7,859 nucleotides of DNA, taken from contig SFCP01000082.1 of NCBI GenBank assembly GCA_004558535.1, positions 1 to 7,859 on the forward strand, given 5' to 3'. The notes below the pieces were generated by a model. It was not told the origin of the DNA and ran no database searches. It saw nothing but the letters and a program-made list of their open reading frames with translations. A program made the position numbers and the translations under genes. The stretch's first letter is position 1; each line of letters begins with the position of its first letter. Positions 5,849 through 7,859 of this stretch are shown in pieces. The DNA is from Bacteroidales bacterium (GTDB taxonomy: Bacteria > Bacteroidota > Bacteroidia > Bacteroidales > Bacteroidaceae).

Positions 5849-7510
5849 CTATCCCAGCCAAAGCATGACGATGACCTGTGCAATGATGACGCGCAGGAAC
5901 ATACACAGCGGATAGACGGTGGCATAGGCCACGGAAGCCTTGTCGCCGGGCAGGGTATCGTTGACATAGTTGAGGGCAATGGGATTGGCCATCGCTCCAC
6001 AGAGCATGCCGGCCGTAGCGGGAAAGCTTTTCTTGGCAAAGACGACGGCCACGATGCTCATCAGCACGACCGGCACTATCGTGATCAGCACGCCGAAGCC
6101 AATCCATCCCAGCGCGGCGGGCTGCATGACGGTGGCCACAAAATCGCGCCCGGCATCGAGGCCCAGACAGGCCAGATACATCGACAGGCCGAGGGAGCGC
6201 AGCATCAGGTTGGCGCTGGTGGTGGTATAGGCGACCATGTGAAATCGCGGTCCGTAGGCGCCAATCAGGATGCCCATGATGATAGGACCGCCGGCCAAGC
6301 CGAGGCGCACGGGATAGCTCAGCCCCAAATTGAACGGCAGGCAGCCCAGCAGCAGTCCCAGTACGATGCCGATGAAGATTGTCACCATGTTGGGCTCGTC
6401 AAGGTGTCTCACGGCATTGCCAAGTTCCTTTGTGACGCGGGCAATGCTTTCCGCCTCGCCCACCACCGTGACACGGTCGCCCACGCGGAGCGTCAGCGAG
6501 GGTGTGGCGACAAGCTGGATGCCCGAACGCTGCACGCGGCTCACATTGACGCCGTAGCGGTTGCGCAGGTGCAGGTCGCCGAGGTGTTTGCCGTTGATTT
6601 CGGGCCGCGTCACGAGGATTCGCTCCGACACCAGTTTGGCATCGAGGGCGTTCCAATCCACGCTCTTGCTGTTCCAGTCGGTGTCGTCGCGTCGGCCAAA
6701 GAAGATGGTGAGCTGCGGGACGTACTTTTCCTGTGTGATGACGAGCACGCGGTCGCCCTCTTCGAGCAGGGTTTCGCCCGTCGGCAGGATGACCTTGCCG
6801 CCTCGCCACAGGCGGCTCACCACAAACTTGCTCTCGTCAAGTCCGGCGGCGGTATGCAGGTCTTTGTGGAAGATGGCGGGATTGCACACGCAGAAGGAGG
6901 TGATGTAGGCTTCGTCGGCTTCCTTTTGGTTGTCACTGCCGGCCCGCTGGTGACGCACCAGCCAGCCGCGCATCAGGATGATGGCGAAAATGACGCCCAC
7001 CATGCCGAGGGGATAGGTGACGGCGCAGCTCAGGGCAGCCCCCGATGCAGGCTGACCCAACTGTTTCAGCGTCTGCTGGGCCGCACCGAGCGCCGGTGTG
7101 TTGGTTGTGGAACCGCAAAGTACGCCCATCATGTCGCTGAGCGGCACCCAGCCGCACCACACCACGGCCAAGGCCATCAGTGTGCCCAGCAGGACCACGC
7201 CGAAGGCCAGCAGGTTCATCGCAGTACCGCCGCGACGAAACGTACTCATGAAGCCGGGGCCTACCTGCAGGCCCAGGATGTACACAAAGAGTATCAGGCC
7301 GAAACTTTCGGCGTAGCCGAGCATCCGGCTGTCGAGCTGCAGCCCCAGGGCGCCCGCCAAGATGCCGATAAAGAATACATAGGTGACGCCAAGGCTGACT
7401 CCGCGGATGCGAAGCTTGCCCAGCGAAAGGCCCAAAGCACAGATAAGGCAAATGATAATCACGGCCTGAATGGCCGAGGGGATTAACAAGGTTTCTTCTA
7501 ACCAGTTCAT
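5849..7510 (-). CDS. AspT/YidE/YbjL-family putative transporter with two RCK_C (TrkA-C) domains
   Basis: This 553-aa inner-membrane protein belongs to the aspartate:alanine exchanger family (AAEX). Its length is typical of the family. Residues about 10-185 are the first hydrophobic AspT/YidE repeat, carrying GVSLGVTYVFFIGILAG, ILGLQVGPGF and the signature GSTTNTPALGAA from G133. Two soluble regulatory RCK_C domains follow at about 200-275 (LDESKFVVSRLWRGG, EEGDRVLVIT) and about 290-375 (EINGKHLGDLHLRNRYGVNV, LRVGDRVTVVGE). The second hydrophobic repeat runs from about 380 to the end, with the equivalent motif CGAMANPIAL around G505. AspT itself exchanges aspartate for alanine in lactic acid bacteria; YidE and YbjL homologues have no certain substrate, and the substrate here cannot be read from the sequence. 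The ATG at 7510 gives the family N-terminus and follows an AT-rich leader (AATAAAAC) without Shine-Dalgarno. It appears to be a single-gene unit with its own promoter and terminator. Confidence 0.93.
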   Translation of the reverse strand: MNWLEETLLIPSAIQAVIIICLICALGLSLGKLRIRGVSLGVTYVFFIGILAGALGLQLDSRMLGYAESFGLILFVYILGLQVGPGFMSTFRRGGTAMNLLAFGVVLLGTLMALAVVWCGWVPLSDMMGVLCGSTTNTPALGAAQQTLKQLGQPASGAALSCAVTYPLGMVGVIFAIILMRGWLVRHQRAGSDNQKEADEAYITSFCVCNPAIFHKDLHTAAGLDESKFVVSRLWRGGKVILPTGETLLEEGDRVLVITQEKYVPQLTIFFGRRDDTDWNSKSVDWNALDAKLVSERILVTRPEINGKHLGDLHLRNRYGVNVSRVQRSGIQLVATPSLTLRVGDRVTVVGEAESIARVTKELGNAVRHLDEPNMVTIFIGIVLGLLLGCLPFNLGLSYPVRLGLAGGPIIMGILIGAYGPRFHMVAYTTTSANLMLRSLGLSMYLACLGLDAGRDFVATVMQPAALGWIGFGVLITIVPVVLMSIVAVVFAKKSFPATAGMLCGAMANPIALNYVNDTLPGDKASVAYATVYPLCMFLRVIIAQVIVMLWLG

Positions 7511-7601
7511 GTTTTATTCTGCACGAATAATACGAGGGGAACTTCCTGAATACATGTGCCCCATGGCTGCCTGTCAGCCTTCAGCGGGCAGAAGGGGCGC
7601 A

Positions 7602-7609
7602 CAAATGTA
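7602..7609 (-). promoter_or_regulatory. -7 promoter element (TACATTTG) for the transporter gene
   Basis: On the minus strand, 7609-7602 reads TACATTTG, a full match to TAnnTTTG. It lies 92 bp upstream of the ATG at 7510. A T-run ending TTAG lies about 22 bp further upstream as a weak -33 candidate. AGGAC (7609-7613) and GTCCT (7629-7633) form a short inverted repeat in the spacer. I see no gene between 7511 and 7707. Confidence 0.6.
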
Positions 7610-7707
7610 GGACTTTTTTTTGAGGTAGGTCCTAAAAAATGCTTTTTTTGCAGGATAGGGCACCGCGGAGGGGGGAGATAGGAGAACGGCAGGACGCTCT
7701 GCTGACG

Positions 7708-7745
7708 ATCAAGGCCGGACCTCTCGCATGAAGTCCGGCCTTGAT
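7708..7745 (-). terminator. 13-bp perfect hairpin directly after the tRNA
   Basis: ATCAAGGCCGGAC (7708-7720) and GTCCGGCCTTGAT (7733-7745) are perfect inverted repeats with a 12-base loop. On the tRNA strand the stem starts with the last A of the encoded CCA. No U-tract follows (CGTCAGCAG), so it is either a terminator of the U-poor type or a 3' processing signal for the tRNA precursor. Confidence 0.6.
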
Positions 7746-7819
7746 GGTACCTCCGCCGGGAATCGAACCCGGATCTAAAGTTTAGGAAACTTCTATTCTA
7801 TCCGTTGAACTACAGAGGC
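7745..7819 (-). tRNA. tRNA-Arg (anticodon CCT), CCA encoded
   Basis: Read on the minus strand this folds as a full cloverleaf. The acceptor is GCCTCTG / CGGAGGT (first pair G·U), the D arm GTTC...GAAT, the anticodon stem GAAGT / ACTTT with loop TTCCTAA (anticodon CCT, reading AGG), the variable region AGAT, and the T arm CCGGG-TTCGATT-CCCGG. The discriminator is A, followed by a genomically encoded CCA. The body is 72 nt (7748-7819), or 75 nt with CCA. It decodes the AGG arginine codon. Confidence 0.95.
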
Positions 7820-7833
7820 AGCTTAACTTTTTG

Positions 7834-7841
7834 CAAAGGTA
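7834..7841 (-). promoter_or_regulatory. -7 promoter element (TACCTTTG) for tRNA-Arg
   Basis: On the minus strand, 7841-7834 is TACCTTTG, a full match to TAnnTTTG, ending 14 bp before the tRNA 5' end. The -33 box would fall at or beyond the right window edge and cannot be judged. Confidence 0.65.
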
Positions 7842-7859
7842 AGCATTTATTTTGAATTA

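Noticed and set aside
5421..5915. Several short open frames (71-121 aa) over the palindromic element
   Set aside because: They cross perfect inverted repeats and the terminator, lack start signals and motifs, and are best explained by chance.
6239..7486. 415-aa open frame on the plus strand opposite the transporter
   Set aside because: It is a shadow of the AspT/YidE gene, rich in His, Gln and Ala with no domain signature.

Overview
The window looks like the chromosome of a GC-rich member of the Bacteroidales, perhaps Prevotellaceae-like. Three things support this: the promoter motif TAnnTTTG upstream of several genes, genes that mostly lack Shine-Dalgarno sequences, and the gene families present (a DUF4369/TlpA-type lipoprotein, a secreted GH20 hexosaminidase with the CPKC insert usual in this phylum, and an AspT/YidE-type transporter with twin RCK_C domains). 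The species is not determined.

Layout. On the minus strand, positions 1-1465 hold most of a ComM/YifB AAA+ ATPase, which runs off the left edge. Upstream of it on the same strand, after an 82-bp gap, is a lipoprotein with a thioredoxin-like domain that has lost its CxxC cysteines (1548-2564). A 335-bp divergent region separates this from a secreted GH20 beta-N-acetylhexosaminidase on the plus strand (2900-5110). That region holds a promoter candidate on each strand and a GC-rich structured leader. The GH20 gene converges on a minus-strand AspT/YidE-family transporter (5849-7510). At the right edge is tRNA-Arg(CCT), also on the minus strand (7745-7819), with its own promoter and a strong hairpin directly after its 3' end.

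The most unusual part is the 738-bp non-coding stretch between the two convergent genes. Most of it (about 5131-5696) is an AT-richer composite element with large-scale mirror symmetry around about 5374. It has imperfect outer inverted repeats of about 50 bp, two nested hairpin modules of 127 and 130 bp with matching termini and apex, an inner 13-bp perfect inverted repeat, three 22-bp tandem repeats at the centre, and an extra direct copy of the outer repeat on the right. The arms can pair in two mutually exclusive ways. A separate near-perfect bidirectional terminator (5754-5804) follows. I see no protein gene in this element and do not recognise it as a named family. It could be a MITE-like or BIME-like repeat or a structured RNA.

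The genes do not form one pathway. The hexosaminidase serves extracellular or periplasmic glycan breakdown, the lipoprotein is probably cell-envelope associated, the transporter is an inner-membrane secondary carrier, and ComM belongs to DNA recombination during transformation. The window is mainly ordinary chromosome with one unexplained intergenic repeat structure.
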